Positions 38,723 to 49,713 of a DNA stretch of 60,589 nt are shown here, piece after piece (the stretch's first letter is position 1; each line of letters opens with the position of its first letter). Under the pieces are notes generated by a model. It had not been told where the DNA came from. It searched no databases and saw only the letters and a list, made by a program, of their open reading frames with translations. This DNA is from Pseudomonas cyclaminis (GTDB lineage: Bacteria; Pseudomonadota; Gammaproteobacteria; Pseudomonadales; Pseudomonadaceae). Location: NCBI RefSeq assembly GCF_015163715.1, contig NZ_JADDUM010000022.1, positions 1 through 60,589 of the forward strand. Reading direction: 5' to 3'. A program made the position numbers and the translations under genes.

Positions 38723-41293
38723 TCAGGCCGGTTGGGCCTGGGACGACAGCGGCTGCAGCGGTAGCAACGGCGCGTGCGGGTCGGCTTTGATCGAGTCACG
38801 CCAAGCGGCGAGCCACTCGGCATGCCCTTCGCTCCAGACCTGCTCGTGCAGGCGGGCCAAGGCCACCGGGTCACTGAGCAAGGCCAGGCGCTCGCCATTG
38901 TTGAGGCCGGCAGGGCCGACTTTCAACGCATGGCGAACACGTTCGGTACGCAGGTACTCGATCGGCTCGGCCTCACGGTGACGCGAGGTCGCCAAGGCAC
39001 AGGCCAGGGCGTTCTGCTGCGGGTCGACCACCGAACGCACAAACCCGTCATTGAGGGCGTGCCAGCGGTTTTCGTGGGTGTACTTCTCCGTCGACAGCAG
39101 TGCTTGCGGCGGGTTGTACTCCTCAGGGATCAGGAACAGGCTCTCGTCGCGGGACTTGAGGCCCAGCTTGACCCGGCTGGAGATCACCGACACCGGGATC
39201 GACAGCATCAGCGAACCCACGATCGGCACCAGCCACCACAGGAAGCTTGGGTTCAACCACACCACCAGCAGCGCCCACAGGAAGCCCAGCACAGTTTGCG
39301 GACCGTGGCGCTTGACCGCTTCGCTCCATGGCGTGGAGTCGTCGTCACGCTGTGGCGAGTTCCAGGTCGCGGCCCAGCCGAGGAACGCGGCAAGGACGAA
39401 ACGGGTGTGGAAGATCATCCGCACCGGCGCCAGCAGCATGGAGAACAGCATCTCCAGCAGCATCGACAGGGTCACCTTGAACTTGCCGCCGAACTCTTTC
39501 GCGCCCTTGGCCCAGATCAGGATGATGCTCAGCAGCTTGGGCAGGAACAGCAGCACGATGGTGGTGGAGAACAGCGCCACCGCCTTGTCCGGATGCCATT
39601 GCGGCCACAGTGGGTACAACTGGCGCGGTGCCATGAAGTACTGCGGCTCCATCAGCGTATTCACCGCCAGCAAGGCCGTGGACAGCACCAGGAACAGGAA
39701 CCACAACGGCGCCGACAGGTACGACATCACCCCTGTCAGGAACACCGCACGGTGCACCGGGTGCATGCCCTTGACCAGGAACAGGCGGAAGTTCATCAGG
39801 TTACCGTGGCACCAGCGACGGTCACGCTTGAGTTCGTCCAGCAGGTTCGGCGGCAGTTCTTCGTAGCTGCCCGGCAGGTCGTAAGCAATCCACACGCCCC
39901 AACCGGCACGGCGCATCAGTGCCGCTTCAACGAAGTCGTGGGACAGGATGGAACCGGCGAACGCACCTTTACCCGGCAGCGGCGCCAGGGCGCAGTGCTC
40001 GATGAACGGCTTCATGCGGATGATCGCGTTGTGACCCCAGTAGTGGGATTCACCCAACTGCCAGAAGTGCAGGCCGGCGGTGAACAGCGGGCCGTACACA
40101 CGGGTTGCGAACTGCTGCATGCGCGCATACAGGGTGTCCATGCCCGACGCACGCGGCGCGGTCTGGATAATCCCGGCATCCGGCGTCGCTTCCATCAGGC
40201 GCACCAGGCTGGTCAGGCATTCGCCGCTCATTACGGAGTCTGCGTCGAGCACGACCATGTACTTATAGTCACCGCCCCAGCGACGGCAGAAGTCGTCGAG
40301 GTTGCCGCTCTTGCGCTTTACGCGACGGCGACGGCGGCGATAGAAGATCTTGCCGAAGCCACCGGCTTCGCGGCACACGTCGAGCCAGGCTTGCTGTTCG
40401 GCGATGCAGATGTCGGCGTCATTACTGTCGCTGAGCACGAAGAAGTCGAAGCGATCCAGGTCACCAGTAGCGGCCACCGATTCGAACGTCGCACGCAGAC
40501 CGGCGAATACACGCGGCACGTCTTCGTTGCAGATCGGCATTACCAGCGCGGTACGGGCGTCTTTCGGAATCGGCTCGTCGCCGGCACTTTTACCGGAGAT
40601 CCGGTATTTATCGTGACCGGTGAGCAACTCCAGGAAGCCCATCAACGCAGTCCAGAAACCGGCCGACACCCAGCAGAACAAGATCCCGAACATAATCAGG
40701 ATGCTGGTTTGCAGGGCGTAAGGCAGTACTTGGGTGGCGGTTTGCAGCAGGGTCTGGTTGCGGATTTCGTCGAAGTCGACCAGCGACCAGCCCTGGTACG
40801 GCATGATGCCTTTCATGTACCAGCCGGCAACGATGGTCTGGCCGAGCATCAGCACCAGCAGGATGTACCGACGGATCGAACCCACGGTACGCCAGCGTGC
40901 AGCCGGCAATACACGTTCATCCTTCGGCGGTGCCGGCGGGTTGCTGCGGCCGGTAATTCGGCGCCAGCCGCGCACCAGGATATTGGTGCGCCACGGCTCC
41001 GGCACCACGCGGGTGCGTCGGATCGGCGGCGTGGCCTTGAGGCACACGCGACCGCTGGCGTCGAGCGCCAGCATTTCGGCGTCTTGCAGCTCTTCGGCGG
41101 TGCTGAGGGTCAAGCGGCGGCCAACCGACGCCTGGGCGGCATCGACGGGCGCGTCAAAGGTTGCGGACGACAAACGCTCGTGCAACTCGGTGAAGGATGT
41201 GCAGCCCGCCAGTTCGGCGCGCTGCTCAGCGGTCATCGGGAGATGCGCCAGGTACTCGGACAGAGTCTCTGGCGTGACTTGAGAATTACTCAT
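38723..41293 (-). CDS. opgH: Glucans biosynthesis glucosyltransferase OpgH
   Basis: Inner-membrane family 2 glycosyltransferase making the beta-1,2 backbone of osmoregulated periplasmic glucans from UDP-glucose. The 856-residue protein has a long cytoplasmic N-terminus, several membrane helices (about 140-220, then about 515-690), and a large cytoplasmic catalytic loop with [36 protein letters not shown] and the (Q/R)xxRW motif as RDRRWCHGN. The gene overlaps opgG by eight bases, so opgG-opgH is one operon. Also called mdoH. Confidence 0.96.
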   Translation of the reverse strand: MSNSQVTPETLSEYLAHLPMTAEQRAELAGCTSFTELHERLSSATFDAPVDAAQASVGRRLTLSTAEELQDAEMLALDASGRVCLKATPPIRRTRVVPEPWRTNILVRGWRRITGRSNPPAPPKDERVLPAARWRTVGSIRRYILLVLMLGQTIVAGWYMKGIMPYQGWSLVDFDEIRNQTLLQTATQVLPYALQTSILIMFGILFCWVSAGFWTALMGFLELLTGHDKYRISGKSAGDEPIPKDARTALVMPICNEDVPRVFAGLRATFESVAATGDLDRFDFFVLSDSNDADICIAEQQAWLDVCREAGGFGKIFYRRRRRRVKRKSGNLDDFCRRWGGDYKYMVVLDADSVMSGECLTSLVRLMEATPDAGIIQTAPRASGMDTLYARMQQFATRVYGPLFTAGLHFWQLGESHYWGHNAIIRMKPFIEHCALAPLPGKGAFAGSILSHDFVEAALMRRAGWGVWIAYDLPGSYEELPPNLLDELKRDRRWCHGNLMNFRLFLVKGMHPVHRAVFLTGVMSYLSAPLWFLFLVLSTALLAVNTLMEPQYFMAPRQLYPLWPQWHPDKAVALFSTTIVLLFLPKLLSIILIWAKGAKEFGGKFKVTLSMLLEMLFSMLLAPVRMIFHTRFVLAAFLGWAATWNSPQRDDDSTPWSEAVKRHGPQTVLGFLWALLVVWLNPSFLWWLVPIVGSLMLSIPVSVISSRVKLGLKSRDESLFLIPEEYNPPQALLSTEKYTHENRWHALNDGFVRSVVDPQQNALACALATSRHREAEPIEYLRTERVRHALKVGPAGLNNGERLALLSDPVALARLHEQVWSEGHAEWLAAWRDSIKADPHAPLLPLQPLSSQAQPA

Positions 41294-43022
41294 CGGCAGG
41301 CAACTGATAGCTCCAGGTTTCGGTCAGGACTTGCTCGGTCTTGATCGGCTCCGGCGTGGCTGGGGCAGCTTCTGGCTGCTTGGCTTCCTTGTCCTTCGCG
41401 TCCTTCTTGGCCTGTTTCTCGTGTTGCTTGGCCAGGACCTTGTCAGCCTTGAGCACTTGGCTAGACACCTTCTCCGGCTCAGCCTGCGGGATGTCCTGGA
41501 CCAGGGCCGCACGCATTTCAGTCGGTTTGCCCGCGTCCTTGATCTTCATGCGCAGGGTCAAGCGCCAGCCTTTGGTGTGTTCGTTGTAACGCACGCTGTT
41601 TTCTACCAGTTCAGCGTTGTCACCCACGCTCACCTGGCTGCGCACCGGGGCGTCCGGCAGCAGTTTCTTCAGGGACGGGCCTTCGAAGTCCACCAGATAG
41701 GCAACGCTGCCATCGGGCTGACGGATCAGGTTGGATTGCTTCACATCACCCGTGGAACGCAGGGTCTGCTTGACCCAGGCGCTGTCCGGCGAGTGGAACG
41801 CGGCGTCGTCCAGGGTCCAGTGCAGGCGGTAGGCGACTTCCAGCGGCTTGCCGACTTCCGGCAATTCAGCCGGGCTCCAGAAGGCAACGATGTTGTCGTT
41901 GGTTTCATCGGCGGTCGGGATCTCGACCAGATCGACGGAACCCTTGCCCCAGTCACCTTCAGGCTCGATCCAGGCGCTTGGGCGCTTGTCGTAGTTGTCG
42001 TCCAGGTCTTCGTAGTGGCTGAAGTTACGACCGCGTTGCAGCAGACCGAAACCACGCGGGTTCTCTACGGTGAAGTTGCTGACCGACAGGTGTTTAGGGT
42101 TGTTCAGTGGGCGCCAGATCCACTCGCCGTTACCGGCATGGATCGACAGGCCGCTGGAGTCGTGCAGTTCGCGACGGTAGTTGAGCACCTTGGATGGCTG
42201 GTTCGCGCCAAACAGGAACATGCTGGTCAACGGGGCAACGCCCAGTTTGCTGACCTTGTCGCGCAGGAACATCTGGGATTTCACATCGACAACAGTGTCG
42301 GTGCCCGGACGCAGGATCAGGCGATAGGCGCCGGTCGCACGTGGGGAATCGAGCAGGGCAAAGATCACCAGGTGCTTGTCACCCGGTTTTGGACGCTCGA
42401 TCCAGAACTCGGTGAAACGCGGGAATTCTTCGCCGGACGGCAGCGCGGTGTCGATCGCCATGCCACGGGCGGACAGGCCATAGACCTGGTCCTTGCCGAC
42501 GACACGGAAATAGCTCGCGCCGAGCATGGTCATGATTTCGTCTTGCTTGTCGCTCTTGTTGATCGGGAACAAGACACGGAAGCCGGCATAACCCAGCTGT
42601 TCGGTGGCTTTAGGATCAAACTTCACATCGCCGAAATCGAAGCGCGACGGGTCGTATTTGATTTCCTGGACGCTGTCAGCGGTGACTTCGTTGATTTTCA
42701 CCGGTGTATCGAAGTGCATACCCTGGTGATAGAAGGACAGCTTGAACGGGGTGTTCTGATCGGCCCACTCGGCTTTTTCGTTGCGGAAACGAATCTTCTG
42801 GTAGTCCGCGAACTTCATCTCGCGGAATTCGTTCGGCAGATTGCTGCGCGGAGCTTCGTACTTCTGCCCGGCCAGCTCTTTTGCCTTGGCCGACACATCA
42901 TCCAGACTGAATGCCCACAGTTGACCCGCGCCGAACAGGCAAAACAGGGCTGAGCCCGTTACCAGTGCGTTTCGTAACCGTTTGGCAGACAATTTTGGTG
43001 CATTACAGGGACTAACAATCAC
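41286..43022 (-). CDS. opgG: Glucans biosynthesis protein OpgG
   Basis: Periplasmic protein needed for synthesis and branching of osmoregulated glucans. The 578-residue precursor starts at GTG 43022 ([20 protein letters not shown]), matching the family, and has a signal peptide ending at about LWA. The mature part is all-beta: [65 protein letters not shown]. The C-terminus has a Lys/Ala/Pro-rich extension of about 60 residues. Also called mdoG; operon with opgH. Confidence 0.95.
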   Translation of the reverse strand: MIVSPCNAPKLSAKRLRNALVTGSALFCLFGAGQLWAFSLDDVSAKAKELAGQKYEAPRSNLPNEFREMKFADYQKIRFRNEKAEWADQNTPFKLSFYHQGMHFDTPVKINEVTADSVQEIKYDPSRFDFGDVKFDPKATEQLGYAGFRVLFPINKSDKQDEIMTMLGASYFRVVGKDQVYGLSARGMAIDTALPSGEEFPRFTEFWIERPKPGDKHLVIFALLDSPRATGAYRLILRPGTDTVVDVKSQMFLRDKVSKLGVAPLTSMFLFGANQPSKVLNYRRELHDSSGLSIHAGNGEWIWRPLNNPKHLSVSNFTVENPRGFGLLQRGRNFSHYEDLDDNYDKRPSAWIEPEGDWGKGSVDLVEIPTADETNDNIVAFWSPAELPEVGKPLEVAYRLHWTLDDAAFHSPDSAWVKQTLRSTGDVKQSNLIRQPDGSVAYLVDFEGPSLKKLLPDAPVRSQVSVGDNAELVENSVRYNEHTKGWRLTLRMKIKDAGKPTEMRAALVQDIPQAEPEKVSSQVLKADKVLAKQHEKQAKKDAKDKEAKQPEAAPATPEPIKTEQVLTETWSYQLPADE

Positions 43023-43288
43023 GAGCAACCCTCGCCGAAAACAGATCAAAAAACCAACGGCCAGCTATCTATATGCCAGGTTGGCGAGCATTGTTCCGAC
43101 TCCCGTGGGTCAAAATGATTCCCCAATGGTTGTCGGACAAGTCTCTACCTAAGTCAAAATGGACCAAACAACGCTGATCCCCGTAGCGCGCGATTATCTA
43201 GTAGCCCGCGACACAACGCATCAGGGGCAGCGAAGTATTTGTAGCGAAATCCTGCGTTTTTAGGCATTAAAAGTCGTTTTTAATACAT

Positions 43289-43726
43289 TCATGTCTGTAA
43301 CAGAAATGTCACAGGGCCATCATTGACCAAATGCACCTGCATATCGGCGCCAAAACGCCCCGACGCCACCTTGCCATGCAATTGTTGCGCTTGTAGCAGC
43401 AAGTGATCAAAAAGCGCCGCTCCCAGGGCCGGTGGGGCCGCTGTGGAGAAGCTTGGCCGCAGCCCGCTCTTGGTATCCGCCGCCAACGTAAACTGCGACA
43501 CCAGCAACAAACCGCCGCCGATGTCCTTGAGCGACAGGTTCATCTTGCCCTCGGCATCGCTGAACACCCGGTAGTTGAGCAATTTGTGCAGCAACTTATC
43601 GGCGCTTTCAGGCGTATCTGAAGGCTCAACGGCTACCAGCACCAGCAAACCCTGGTCGATGGCGCCGACAACTTCGCCCGCGACCTCGACCCGGGCGCCA
43701 CGCACCCGTTGCAACAGGCCCTTCAT
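43289..43726 (-). CDS. dtd: D-aminoacyl-tRNA deacylase
   Basis: Hydrolyses D-aminoacyl-tRNAs so that D-amino acids are not incorporated. The 145-residue protein has [23 protein letters not shown], the SQFTLAADT catalytic segment with [12 protein letters not shown], and the C-terminal NxGPVT motif as NDGPVTF. The start overlaps the pip stop by four bases, so pip-dtd is coupled. It is normal for the family in every respect. Confidence 0.96.
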   Translation of the reverse strand: MKGLLQRVRGARVEVAGEVVGAIDQGLLVLVAVEPSDTPESADKLLHKLLNYRVFSDAEGKMNLSLKDIGGGLLLVSQFTLAADTKSGLRPSFSTAAPPALGAALFDHLLLQAQQLHGKVASGRFGADMQVHLVNDGPVTFLLQT

Positions 43727-44694
43727 GCTTCTTCTGGCGGCAGATCAAGCAGACGCCGTGCCATTTCACCGGTCGCGCGGACCAATGCATCGGTAATACC
43801 AGGCTCAGACGCCGCATGACCCGCTTCGCGAATCACCTGCAGTTCGCTGTTCGGCCAAGCCTGATGCAGCTCCCATGCGTTATCCAACGTGCAGATCATA
43901 TCGTAGCGGCCATGGATGATTACGCCAGGCAGATGGGCGATCTTGTGCATGTCGCGAATCAGCTGGTTGGGTTCCAGGAAGGAATTGTTGGTGAAGTAGT
44001 GGCACTCGATCCGGGCGATGGACAAGGCACGCTGCGGCTCGGAAAAACGCTCCACATGCTGCGGGCTTGGGCACAGCCCCAGCATGCGCCCTTCCCAGCC
44101 GGACCAGGCCTTGGCCGCGTGCATCTGGGCGATCTGGTCGTTGCCGGTCAGGCGCTTGTGATAGGCGGCGATCATGTCGTGGCGCTCGTCCGCGGGGATC
44201 GGCGCCAGGTAATCCTGCCAGTAATCCGGGAACAAGCGGCTGGCGCCGGCCTGGTAGAACCATTCGATGTCCTGCGGGCGAGCCAGGAAAATGCCGCGCA
44301 CGATCAGGCCATGCACACGCTCAGGGTGGGTTTGGGCGTAGGCCAGGGCCAACGTGGAGCCCCAGGAGCCGCCAAACAGCACCCATTTTTCAATACCCAA
44401 GTGCTCGCGGATCCGCTCAAGGTCGGCGACCAGATCCCAGGTGGTGTTGTTTTCCAGGCTGGCGCGGGGCGTGGAGCGCCCGCAACCGCGCTGGTCGAAG
44501 GTGACGATGTGGTAGAGATTGGGATCGAAATAGCAGCGACTCTGGGCGTCGCAACCGGAACCAGGACCACCGTGAATGAAGACGACAGGCAGGCCTTCGG
44601 GGGAGCCACTTTCATCGACATACAGGGTGTGGGTGTCATCGACTGCCAGATCGTGCCGGGCGTAGGGTTTGATCTGCGGGTACCAAGTCTGCAT
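43723..44694 (-). CDS. pip: Prolyl aminopeptidase (proline iminopeptidase)
   Basis: Alpha/beta-hydrolase peptidase that removes N-terminal proline, family S33. The 323-residue protein has HGGPGSGCD (oxyanion region), the nucleophile elbow [15 protein letters not shown], an acid in HGRYDMICT and the His in [11 protein letters not shown]. It starts at ATG 44694 ([18 protein letters not shown]). It is cytosolic, no signal peptide. It leads the pip-dtd pair. Confidence 0.95.
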   Translation of the reverse strand: MQTWYPQIKPYARHDLAVDDTHTLYVDESGSPEGLPVVFIHGGPGSGCDAQSRCYFDPNLYHIVTFDQRGCGRSTPRASLENNTTWDLVADLERIREHLGIEKWVLFGGSWGSTLALAYAQTHPERVHGLIVRGIFLARPQDIEWFYQAGASRLFPDYWQDYLAPIPADERHDMIAAYHKRLTGNDQIAQMHAAKAWSGWEGRMLGLCPSPQHVERFSEPQRALSIARIECHYFTNNSFLEPNQLIRDMHKIAHLPGVIIHGRYDMICTLDNAWELHQAWPNSELQVIREAGHAASEPGITDALVRATGEMARRLLDLPPEEA

Positions 44695-44797
44695 TGCGCG
44701 CTCCGTAGGGGGTCGGGTTCATCCCTGGGGGGACGTCTTTTATTTTGCCGTCTGGCACTATAAACCCGAATTGTGCAATGAGCATGTCCTTGAGCGC

Positions 44798-45727
44798 TTA
44801 GACCGGTGTCAGCAGTTCGCCATGTAGGTAGTCCAACAGGTAAGCGAACAGCCGATCCACCTCCGGCGCTTGGCGGCGAGCGCGCAAACAGCCGTGGACC
44901 AGGCCTTTTCCTGGATAAAGCCGCGTAGCGACGCCTGCCGCTTGCAGGCGCTCGGCATACAGCATGCCGTCGTCGCGCAGTGGGTCGAACTGCGCCACGG
45001 CGATCAAGGCGTTGGGCAAACCACTGTAATCCTTGGCCAACAGCGGCATGGCGTAGGGCGACGGCTGACCCGCCCCTCGCAGGTAAAGTGCCAGGTAGTA
45101 TTCGGCGTCGGCGGTGCTGAGCAAAGGCGCGTCCCTGCAATCACTGCGTGACGGCAAATCAGCTGGACCGCCCAACCCGGGATAAACCAGCACTTGGGTG
45201 CGAGGCAGCGGTTGGCCGTCGTCGCGCAGGCCCAGGCACAGCGCCGCAGCCAGATTGCCACCGGCACTGTCGCCCATTACGACCAGACGTTGCAGATTAA
45301 CCGCGTGCAGCCCCTCGCCCGCCTGGATTGCCCGCCATACGGCGCGGCAGTCCTCGTACGCCGCCGGGAACGGGTATTCAGGTGCCAACCGGTAATCGAT
45401 GGCGATCACCAACACGTTCAATCTGCTGGCCAGTTCGAAGCAGATGAAGTCGTGGGAATCCAGGCCACCGACCACCCAGCCGCCGCCATGTATATAAAGG
45501 AGGCATGGCCAGCCATCGGCTGGTTGCAGTGCCGGGGGCAGATAGCTGCGCACGCCCACACCAGCCAGGGTGAAGTCCGCTAGATGCAGCCCTTGCGGTT
45601 TCGGCGGGGTGAATGCCTGGCACATGCGGTCGTAGCTTTGGCGCAGGCCCGTCAGGGAAGCGTCGTCGCCGGTGAAGAACTCGGTTTTTTCGACGAAGGC
45701 TGCAAGTTGCGGGGAGATTGGGTACAT
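44798..45727 (-). CDS. HSL-family alpha/beta hydrolase (esterase)
   Basis: Hormone-sensitive-lipase-type (family IV) esterase, 309 residues. The oxyanion motif HGGGWVVGG (about residue 85), nucleophile GDSAGGNLAAAL (about 155), an acid in FDPLRDDG and the His in KGLVHGCLR are all present. There is no signal peptide, so it is cytosolic. Physiological substrate is unknown; short-chain acyl esters are usual for the family. ATG at 45727 (MYPISPQLAAF) is preferred over one ten codons upstream. Confidence 0.88.
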   Translation of the reverse strand: MYPISPQLAAFVEKTEFFTGDDASLTGLRQSYDRMCQAFTPPKPQGLHLADFTLAGVGVRSYLPPALQPADGWPCLLYIHGGGWVVGGLDSHDFICFELASRLNVLVIAIDYRLAPEYPFPAAYEDCRAVWRAIQAGEGLHAVNLQRLVVMGDSAGGNLAAALCLGLRDDGQPLPRTQVLVYPGLGGPADLPSRSDCRDAPLLSTADAEYYLALYLRGAGQPSPYAMPLLAKDYSGLPNALIAVAQFDPLRDDGMLYAERLQAAGVATRLYPGKGLVHGCLRARRQAPEVDRLFAYLLDYLHGELLTPV

Positions 45728-45813
45728 ACGCGATAATCTCTGGCACAGCAGGTTCAAGGGGGGCTTGCTGCAATTGCGCTGGATCAGCCACCTGACAAGT
45801 TGTCTGGCATGGG

Positions 45814-45841
45814 GCTATCGGGGGCAAGCCCCCTCCCACAG
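45814..45841. repeat. Single REP palindrome
   Basis: CTATCGGGGGCAAGCCCCCTCCCACA, one REP copy, lies just after the stop of the betaine-type binding protein on the minus strand. The hairpin GGGGGC-AA-GCCCCC could stabilise or end that transcript. Confidence 0.8.
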
Positions 45842-45858
45842 GTGGAGCAGCACTTGGC

Positions 45859-46794
45859 TTAGGGTTTGAGGCTCGCCTGCACTGCGGTCACGCCATCGCT
45901 GCCATCAAACGCGACAACACCGGCCAACCAGCGCTGCAAGTCTTCGGGATGATCACGCAACCACTGCTTGGCCACCTCCTGCGGCGACTGGCGTTCCATG
46001 ATCGGCACCATCAACTGGCTTTCCTGGGCGGCGGTGAAGGTGAGGTTTTCCAACAGTCGATTGGCATTGGGGCAGCGTTCGGCAAAGTCCGGCGCCGTCA
46101 CGGTGGAGACCGTGGCGCGGCCTTCGTCGGGGCCGAACACGTCTTCACTGCCGGTGAGGTAGGCCATTTCCATATTGATGTTCATCGGGTGCGGAGTCCA
46201 ACCGACAAACACCACGAATTCCTTGCGATTTACCGCACGCTGCACCGCGGCCAGCATCCCGGCTTCACCCGAGGCGACCAGCTTGAAGCCGCCCAGGCCG
46301 AAATGGTTGGTGTCGATCATTTTCTGGATATCGGTATTGGCGCCGCTGCCGGGCTCGATGCCGTAGATCTTGCCGCCGAGTTTGTCCTTGAAGCGGGCGA
46401 TGTCGGCAAAGGTCTTCAGCCCGGCATCAGCCACGTATTGCGGCACGGCCAGTGTGGCTTGCGCGTCGGCCAGGCTGGGCGTGTCGAAGACCTTGACCTG
46501 CCTGGCGGCCAGGAACGGCGCGATATTGTTGTCCATCGCCGGTTTCCAGTAACCGAGGAAGATATCCAGGCGCTTATCACGGATGCCGGCGAAGATGATC
46601 TGCTGCACGGCGCTGGTCTGTTTGCTGTCGTAGCCCAGGCCGTTGAGCAGCACGTCGGCCATGCCGGAGGTCGCGACGACGTCGGTCCAACTGACGACGC
46701 CCATGCGGATGGTTTTGCAGGAAGCCGGCTCGGCGGCCATGGTTTGGGCGCTGAGCAGTGTTGCGCAGGCGAGGGTCAACAACAGTCTGTGCAT
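45859..46794 (-). CDS. Choline/betaine-type ABC transporter substrate-binding protein
   Basis: OpuAC/ProX-fold periplasmic binding protein, 311 residues, with a signal peptide to about residue 20 (TMA). MGVVSWTDVVATSGMADVLLNGLGY, then FLGYWKPAMDNN and WTPHPMNINMEMAYL contain the Trp residues used in the aromatic cage for quaternary amines. No permease or ATPase is beside it. In Pseudomonas such orphan proteins share one core transporter (Cbc). The ligand could be choline, betaine or carnitine. It ends the block upstream of the hut locus. Confidence 0.87.
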   Translation of the reverse strand: MHRLLLTLACATLLSAQTMAAEPASCKTIRMGVVSWTDVVATSGMADVLLNGLGYDSKQTSAVQQIIFAGIRDKRLDIFLGYWKPAMDNNIAPFLAARQVKVFDTPSLADAQATLAVPQYVADAGLKTFADIARFKDKLGGKIYGIEPGSGANTDIQKMIDTNHFGLGGFKLVASGEAGMLAAVQRAVNRKEFVVFVGWTPHPMNINMEMAYLTGSEDVFGPDEGRATVSTVTAPDFAERCPNANRLLENLTFTAAQESQLMVPIMERQSPQEVAKQWLRDHPEDLQRWLAGVVAFDGSDGVTAVQASLKP

Positions 46795-46983
46795 GGATGA
46801 GGGCTCACTCGGCAGTTTTTATTGTGGGGAGTGGCGTCTGGTGCGCCGTATCCACAACCTTACCCAGCGAGACTCCGATAAAAGCGACCTGTGACGACCG
46901 AGAATTGCACCCATGCGACCCTTCCAACCCTCGACTATCGCTAAACAATATAAAGAACTGTCAACTGTCACAGGTGACACTCG

Positions 46984-47574
46984 ATGACGGTCGCGATCAA
47001 ATCACACACAGCCCTTACGTTAACTTCCTACTCAATGGAGACTGGTGCGATGTGCTCTCAATCCATCCAAGATGAGCTGCAGGAATTTTTCCGCGCACAT
47101 GTGATCTTTTCAACCCATAGCGAAAAACTCATCGCCACTAGAGCGGAATTTGTGAGTGTAAAGAGCGTTGATGCTCATCCAGTTGATTGTTGGAAGATAA
47201 GGTTCTTTGAGGACACGATAAATAAAACAACTCAGACGACCGAAATCAATTTGGTCCAGTTTTTCCTGGAACAAAACGCGACAAGTTTCGACCATTCGCT
47301 TGCCCCGGTCACACCTGATTCAGGTGTTAAGAAAAATACTGCAAGCTTCTACAAGTTTGAAGACAGCCCTGACGACGACGCCATAGTGGATGCCGCCTAT
47401 GATTTCCCTCTCCGAAAAGGCTGGATTACTTACCAATGGGGCCAGGACAAAACCACTATACGTGCCACCTTCGACCTGACGCTCGAAAACCCGGATAAGA
47501 CCACTTTCCAAATGATGGGGAGCTTCAATGTAAAACAAGGCAGCACTCACGACATTGCCCCTAAGGCCGAATAA
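46984..47574 (+). CDS. Hypothetical protein, low-GC orphan
   Basis: 196-residue protein of no family I recognise. It has no signal peptide, membrane helix or obvious motif; it is rich in Thr, Asp, Lys and Phe and looks mostly beta (KTTFQMMGSFNVKQG). Codon use is much more AT-rich than in neighbours (for example GATAAATAAAACAAC), pointing to a transferred gene. Start is uncertain: ATG 46984 has AGGTGA six bases upstream; ATG 47050 (MCSQSIQDELQEFF) has GGAG nine bases upstream. It is the only plus-strand gene between rsmE-chemoreceptor block and the window end. Confidence 0.6.
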   Translation: MTVAIKSHTALTLTSYSMETGAMCSQSIQDELQEFFRAHVIFSTHSEKLIATRAEFVSVKSVDAHPVDCWKIRFFEDTINKTTQTTEINLVQFFLEQNATSFDHSLAPVTPDSGVKKNTASFYKFEDSPDDDAIVDAAYDFPLRKGWITYQWGQDKTTIRATFDLTLENPDKTTFQMMGSFNVKQGSTHDIAPKAE

Positions 47575-47653
47575 ATGTAGAGGTGCACACTTTTTGCTAT
47601 CGAGATCGCACCCCGCCGGCTTATCAGGTATGTCTTAGACGTTGGGTTACAGC

Positions 47654-47677
47654 GGCTACTGCGCAGGCGCAGTAGCC
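47654..47677. terminator. Perfect 24-bp palindromic hairpin
   Basis: GGCTACTGCGC-AG-GCGCAGTAGCC is perfectly complementary, with 11-bp arms. It lies three bases past the hutG stop and 80 bp past the end of the plus-strand orphan gene. No T-tract follows on either strand, so it may stabilise the hutG mRNA end or terminate weakly. Confidence 0.5.
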
Positions 47678-47680
47678 AGG

Positions 47681-48481
47681 TCAGCTGTAACGTCTTTTTG
47701 CCCAGCCCAACATCCTCTCCAGCAACTGCTTCAACACCACCCGCGTCGGCTCGGCCAGATCCGGGCGATAGCGGAACGGCTCGAACTCCTCCATATACGT
47801 GCTCTGGCACAACTCCAACTGCACCGCATGGATATCCTGCGCCGGGTCGCCGTAATGTCGGGTGATATGCCCGCCCTTGAAACGCCCGTTCAGCACATGG
47901 CTGTACTGCGGATGCTGCGCGCAGATAGCTTCCAACTGGCTGGCCAGTTCCGGATCACAGGCGGCGCCGTTGAAGGTGCCGAGGTTGAAGTCCGGCAGTT
48001 TGCCGTCGAACAGGTGCGGGATCACCGAACGGATCGAGTGCGCATCGAACAGCAGCGCGTAGCCGAACTCGGCCTTGAGCCGTGCCAGTTCCTCTTGCAG
48101 CGCACGGTGATACGGGCCCCAGATTTTTTGCAGGTAGCTGGCGCGCTCTGCCTCGCTCGGCTCCAGGCCTTCACGGAACAACGGCACACCCTCGAACAGC
48201 GTGGCCGGGTACAGGCCGGTGGTGGCGCCGGCGTACAGCGGTTTGTCGTCGGACGGCCGGTTGAGGTCGATGACAAAGCGTGAGTACTGCGCCGAGAGCG
48301 TGCTGGCGCCCAGTTCCTCGGCAAAGTCGTACAGCGTGGGGATATGCCAGTCGGTGTCGGGCAGGCTTTGTGCCTCGGGGATCAACCCGGCCTCCACCGC
48401 AGGCGTCAGGCGCAGGCCGGCGTGGGGCATGCTGATCAGCAGCGGCGTGCGGCCTTGTTTGAAGTTCAGAACCTTATCCAC
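47681..48481 (-). CDS. hutG: N-formylglutamate deformylase
   Basis: Last step of the five-step histidine pathway, giving glutamate and formate. The 266-residue protein is the FGase type: LLISMPHAGLRLTP, PDTDWHIPTLYDFA, FVIDLNRPSDDKPLY, LLFDAHSIRSVIPHLF, QLELCQSTYME. The start is GTG at 48481 with AAGGAG seven bases upstream. It lies 11 bp from hutI and is the promoter-distal end of the minus-strand hut operon. The formiminoglutamate deiminase gene (hutF) expected with it is outside the window. Confidence 0.95.
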   Translation of the reverse strand: MDKVLNFKQGRTPLLISMPHAGLRLTPAVEAGLIPEAQSLPDTDWHIPTLYDFAEELGASTLSAQYSRFVIDLNRPSDDKPLYAGATTGLYPATLFEGVPLFREGLEPSEAERASYLQKIWGPYHRALQEELARLKAEFGYALLFDAHSIRSVIPHLFDGKLPDFNLGTFNGAACDPELASQLEAICAQHPQYSHVLNGRFKGGHITRHYGDPAQDIHAVQLELCQSTYMEEFEPFRYRPDLAEPTRVVLKQLLERMLGWAKRRYS

Positions 48482-48492
48482 AACAGCACTCC

Positions 48493-49698
48493 TTACACAG
48501 TGACATCGACGCCATGGCGTACGACGCGTTTATCCAGATCGCCGCCCAGCCAGTAGGCGAGGTCGGCGGGTCGATCAATCTGCCACGCCACAAAATCCGC
48601 CACCTTGCCCACTTCCAGCGAGCCATGGGTCTCGCCCATGCCCAGCGCAGTGGCCGCATGTTGAGTGGCACCGGCCAGGGCTTCTTCGGGGGTCATGCGG
48701 AACAGGGTGCAGGCCATGTTCAGCATCAGGCGCACCGAGAGTGCCGGTGAGGTGCCGGGGTTGAGGTCGCTGGCGATGGCGATTTTCACGCCGTGCTTGC
48801 GCAGCGCGTCCATCGGCGGCAACTGGGTTTCGCGCAGGAAGTAGAACGCCCCCGGCAGCAGCACGGCGACAGTGCCCGACGCAGCCATGGCGATGGCGTC
48901 TTCTTCGGTCATGAACTCCAGGTGATCCGCCGACAACGCGTGGTAACGCGCCGCCAGACTGGAGCCATGCAGCGACGACAGCTGCTCGGCATGCAGCTTT
49001 ACTGGCAGACCGAGTTGCTGGGCGACCTTGAACACGCGCTCCACTTGCTCGGTGGAAAACGCCAGGTATTCGCAGAAGGCATCCACGGCGTCCACCAGCC
49101 CTTCGGCTGCCAGCGCCGGTAGCATTTCGGTGCAGATATGCTCGATGTAATCGTCGGCGCGGTCCTTGTACTCCGGCGGCAGGGCATGGGCCGCCAGGCA
49201 GGTGGCGCGCACGCTGACCGGCAGTTCATCGCCGAGGCGCCGGGCCACGCGCAGCATCTTGCGTTCGTTGGCCAGGTCCAGGCCGTAGCCGGATTTGATC
49301 TCCACCGTGGTCACGCCGTCGCGCAGCAGGCTGCGCAGGCGCTTTTCAGCACTGGCAAACAGTTCATCTTCTGTCGCCGCGCGGGTGGCGCGCACGGTGC
49401 TGGCGATACCGCCGCCCTTGGCCGCAATCTCGGCATAGCTCACGCCCTCAAGGCGTTGCTCGAATTCGCCACTGCGATTGCCACCAAACACCGTGTGGGT
49501 GTGGCAGTCGATCAGCCCGGGGGTGACCCACGCGCCTTGCAGGTCATGCACTTGGGCGTAGTCCGCCGTCGGCACTTGGCTGCGCGGGCCGATCCACTCG
49601 ATGAGTGAGCCGGCAGTGACCATGGCAGCATCCTCGATGATCGAGTAGTGACCGTCAGCCATAGTTGCAACGTGGCAGTGTTGCCAAAGGGTTTTCAT
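48493..49698 (-). CDS. hutI: Imidazolonepropionase
   Basis: Third step of histidine degradation, opening imidazolonepropionate to formiminoglutamate; amidohydrolase superfamily. The 401-residue protein has the metal-binding HxH in [10 protein letters not shown] (His 66, His 68), the Arg/Tyr segment [36 protein letters not shown], and the metal Asp in [14 protein letters not shown] 49698 has GGGAGG upstream. Precedes hutG on the same transcript; hutT lies 15 bp upstream. Confidence 0.96.
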   Translation of the reverse strand: MKTLWQHCHVATMADGHYSIIEDAAMVTAGSLIEWIGPRSQVPTADYAQVHDLQGAWVTPGLIDCHTHTVFGGNRSGEFEQRLEGVSYAEIAAKGGGIASTVRATRAATEDELFASAEKRLRSLLRDGVTTVEIKSGYGLDLANERKMLRVARRLGDELPVSVRATCLAAHALPPEYKDRADDYIEHICTEMLPALAAEGLVDAVDAFCEYLAFSTEQVERVFKVAQQLGLPVKLHAEQLSSLHGSSLAARYHALSADHLEFMTEEDAIAMAASGTVAVLLPGAFYFLRETQLPPMDALRKHGVKIAIASDLNPGTSPALSVRLMLNMACTLFRMTPEEALAGATQHAATALGMGETHGSLEVGKVADFVAWQIDRPADLAYWLGGDLDKRVVRHGVDVTV

Positions 49699-49713
49699 CA
49701 ACGCCTCCCTAAG

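Noticed and set aside
38774..41344. 856-codon plus-strand frame opposite opgH
   Set aside because: Same length as opgH by absence of stops in the opposite strand; rich in Arg, Gln and His with no motifs.
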